The notes under the pieces are model-generated. The model searched no databases, was not told where the DNA came from, and saw only the letters and a program-made list of their open reading frames with translations. DNA of 64,000 nt from Pseudomonadota bacterium. Its GTDB lineage: Bacteria; Pseudomonadota; Gammaproteobacteria; Steroidobacterales; Woeseiaceae. Shown piece after piece: positions 63,032 to 64,000 of the stretch. Location: assembly GCA_022563255.1 (NCBI GenBank), contig JADFNS010000001.1, positions 1 to 64,000 on the forward strand, in the 5' to 3' direction. Each line of letters begins with the position of its first letter. Within the stretch, counting starts at the first letter, position 1. The position numbers and the translations under genes were made by a program.

Positions 63032-64000
63032 ATGCAGCGGTATCTCGTCGGCGGTGCTGTTCGCGACGAACAGCTTGGAATCCCTCACAAGGAACGGGAC
63101 TGGTGTGTCGTGGGCGCTACGCCAGACGAGTTGCTGGCCGCTGGTTACCGGCAGGTCGGCAAGGACTTCCCGGTTTTCCTACATCCCGACACGGGCGAGG
63201 AGTACGCACTCGCCAGGATGGAGCGTAAGACTGCACCCGGTTATCACGGCTTCGCATTCGATTTTTCCCCTGATGTTTCTATCGAAGACGATCTGTCGCG
63301 TCGCGATCTGACAATCAACGCCATCGCGAAAGATGCGGATGGCCACCTGATCGACCCACACGGCGGGATGAGAGACATTGACGATCGTGTTCTTCGGCAC
63401 GTATCCGATGCGTTCACTGAGGACCCGGTGCGGATTCTGCGGGTCGCAAAGTTCGCGGCCAGATTTTTGCATTTGGGATTTTCGATCGCAGAGGACACGA
63501 TGTCCCTGATGCGCCGCATGGTTGATGACGGCGAAGTGGACGCGCTCGTACCGGATCGCGTGTGGAAGGAAACCGAAGAGGCGTTGCTCGGGACGGGCAG
63601 TCGCATCTACTTCGAGGTCTTGCGCGAATGCGGTGCGCTGCGAATTTTATTTCCCGAGGTAGACGCACTGTTCGGCGTACCGCAACCGGAAAAATGGCAT
63701 CCGGAAATCGATACTGGCGTTCACACACTCATGGTCCTCGAGCAGGCGGAGAAGGCCAGCCCCGATCTTGAAGTTCGCTTTGCAGCTCTGACCCATGACC
63801 TGGGAAAAGCAACGACGCCGAAAAGCAAGTTGCCAAGCCACCCCGGCCACGAGATCCGAGGCTGCAAGCTGATTCGCCAAATGGCGGAGCGACTGCCCGT
63901 GCCGAACGCTGCCCGCGATGTTGCATTGCTGGTCGCGGAGTTTCATACGCATTGTCATCGCGCATTCGAGCTACGCGACAAGACTGTCGTCAAAGTTCTG
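63032..64000 (+). CDS. cca: CCA tRNA nucleotidyltransferase, N-terminal 323 codons (runs off the right edge)
   Basis: Cca builds or repairs the CCA end of tRNA. From the ATG at 63032 the frame is open to the window edge. [20 protein letters not shown] has the nucleotidyltransferase GGAVRD and the ERDW metal region; [10 protein letters not shown] and [15 protein letters not shown] follow. [19 protein letters not shown] and [10 protein letters not shown] belong to the HD domain of the E. coli-type enzyme. The C-terminus lies outside the window. Confidence 0.96.
   Translation, partial: MQRYLVGGAVRDEQLGIPHKERDWCVVGATPDELLAAGYRQVGKDFPVFLHPDTGEEYALARMERKTAPGYHGFAFDFSPDVSIEDDLSRRDLTINAIAKDADGHLIDPHGGMRDIDDRVLRHVSDAFTEDPVRILRVAKFAARFLHLGFSIAEDTMSLMRRMVDDGEVDALVPDRVWKETEEALLGTGSRIYFEVLRECGALRILFPEVDALFGVPQPEKWHPEIDTGVHTLMVLEQAEKASPDLEVRFAALTHDLGKATTPKSKLPSHPGHEIRGCKLIRQMAERLPVPNAARDVALLVAEFHTHCHRAFELRDKTVVKVL

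Overview
The window is chromosomal DNA of a gammaproteobacterium. The evidence is conserved gene order: petABC followed by sspA and sspB; degS-murA-ibaG; the LPS-export/nitrogen-PTS block yrbG-kdsD-kdsC-lptC-lptA-lptB-rpoN-hpf-ptsN-rapZ; and pcm-tolC-waaA-hldE. SspB, DegS, a heptose-containing LPS pathway and a Tat-type Rieske protein fit an aerobic Gram-negative. A PPi-dependent phosphofructokinase beside a proton-pumping pyrophosphatase and a split B12-dependent ribonucleotide reductase fit a free-living, possibly marine lineage (Woeseiales/Chromatiales-like). The genus cannot be fixed from what is visible.

Layout. 1-3.8 kb is an accessory zone that looks more AT-rich than the rest. It holds a cut-off methyltransferase, a P1-family peptidase, an orphan membrane protein, a decayed tyrosine recombinase, a DoxX protein and the tail of a lost amidohydrolase. 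Between them lie copies of a roughly 72-81 bp two-hairpin repeat that I do not see elsewhere in the window. 3.8-7.6 kb (minus) is petABC-sspA-sspB. 7.7-10.4 kb is degS facing murA and ibaG. 10.5-19.6 kb (plus) runs from yrbG to rapZ and mgtE and covers Kdo synthesis, the LPS transport bridge, sigma-54 and PTS-Ntr control; the Mla lipid-transport genes often found between ibaG and yrbG are not here. 19.6-23.5 kb holds a patatin, a secreted peroxiredoxin and a MoxR/VWA pair. 23.5-33.1 kb is central carbon metabolism: transketolase, GAPDH and PGK in one run, then pyruvate kinase in a run with a penicillin-acylase homologue, MoxR and VWA, interrupted by an oppositely oriented PhoX-like gene.

33.2-38.7 kb (plus) is the methyl cycle (metK, ahcY), cpdA with no ordinary start codon, a TraB/GumN protein and hemL. 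38.8-43.9 kb carries a methyltransferase, a LON-domain protein, Mpl, a membrane protein, RNase D and adenylate kinase. 44.0-49.1 kb carries PPi-PFK, the H+-pyrophosphatase, a saccharopine-dehydrogenase-like protein and a DUF2269 protein. 49.1-56.6 kb has a PAS-GGDEF-EAL protein, Pcm, TolC, WaaA and HldE. 56.7-60.5 kb is the NrdJa/NrdJb reductase with NrdR-like boxes and a promoter, then a small heat-shock gene with a sigma-32-like promoter. 60.6-64.0 kb has a DegQ-like protease, a lipoprotein metallopeptidase and the first 323 codons of cca.

Larger gene-poor stretches: 204-488 (two repeat units); 1689-1928 (one repeat unit); 2376-3214 (repeats plus the recombinase pseudogene); 3602-3855 (half repeat plus amidohydrolase remnant); 51434-51696 (between divergent genes, no clear element); 59560-60029 (regulatory, see entries). 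I saw no tRNA, rRNA, CRISPR array or intact insertion sequence.
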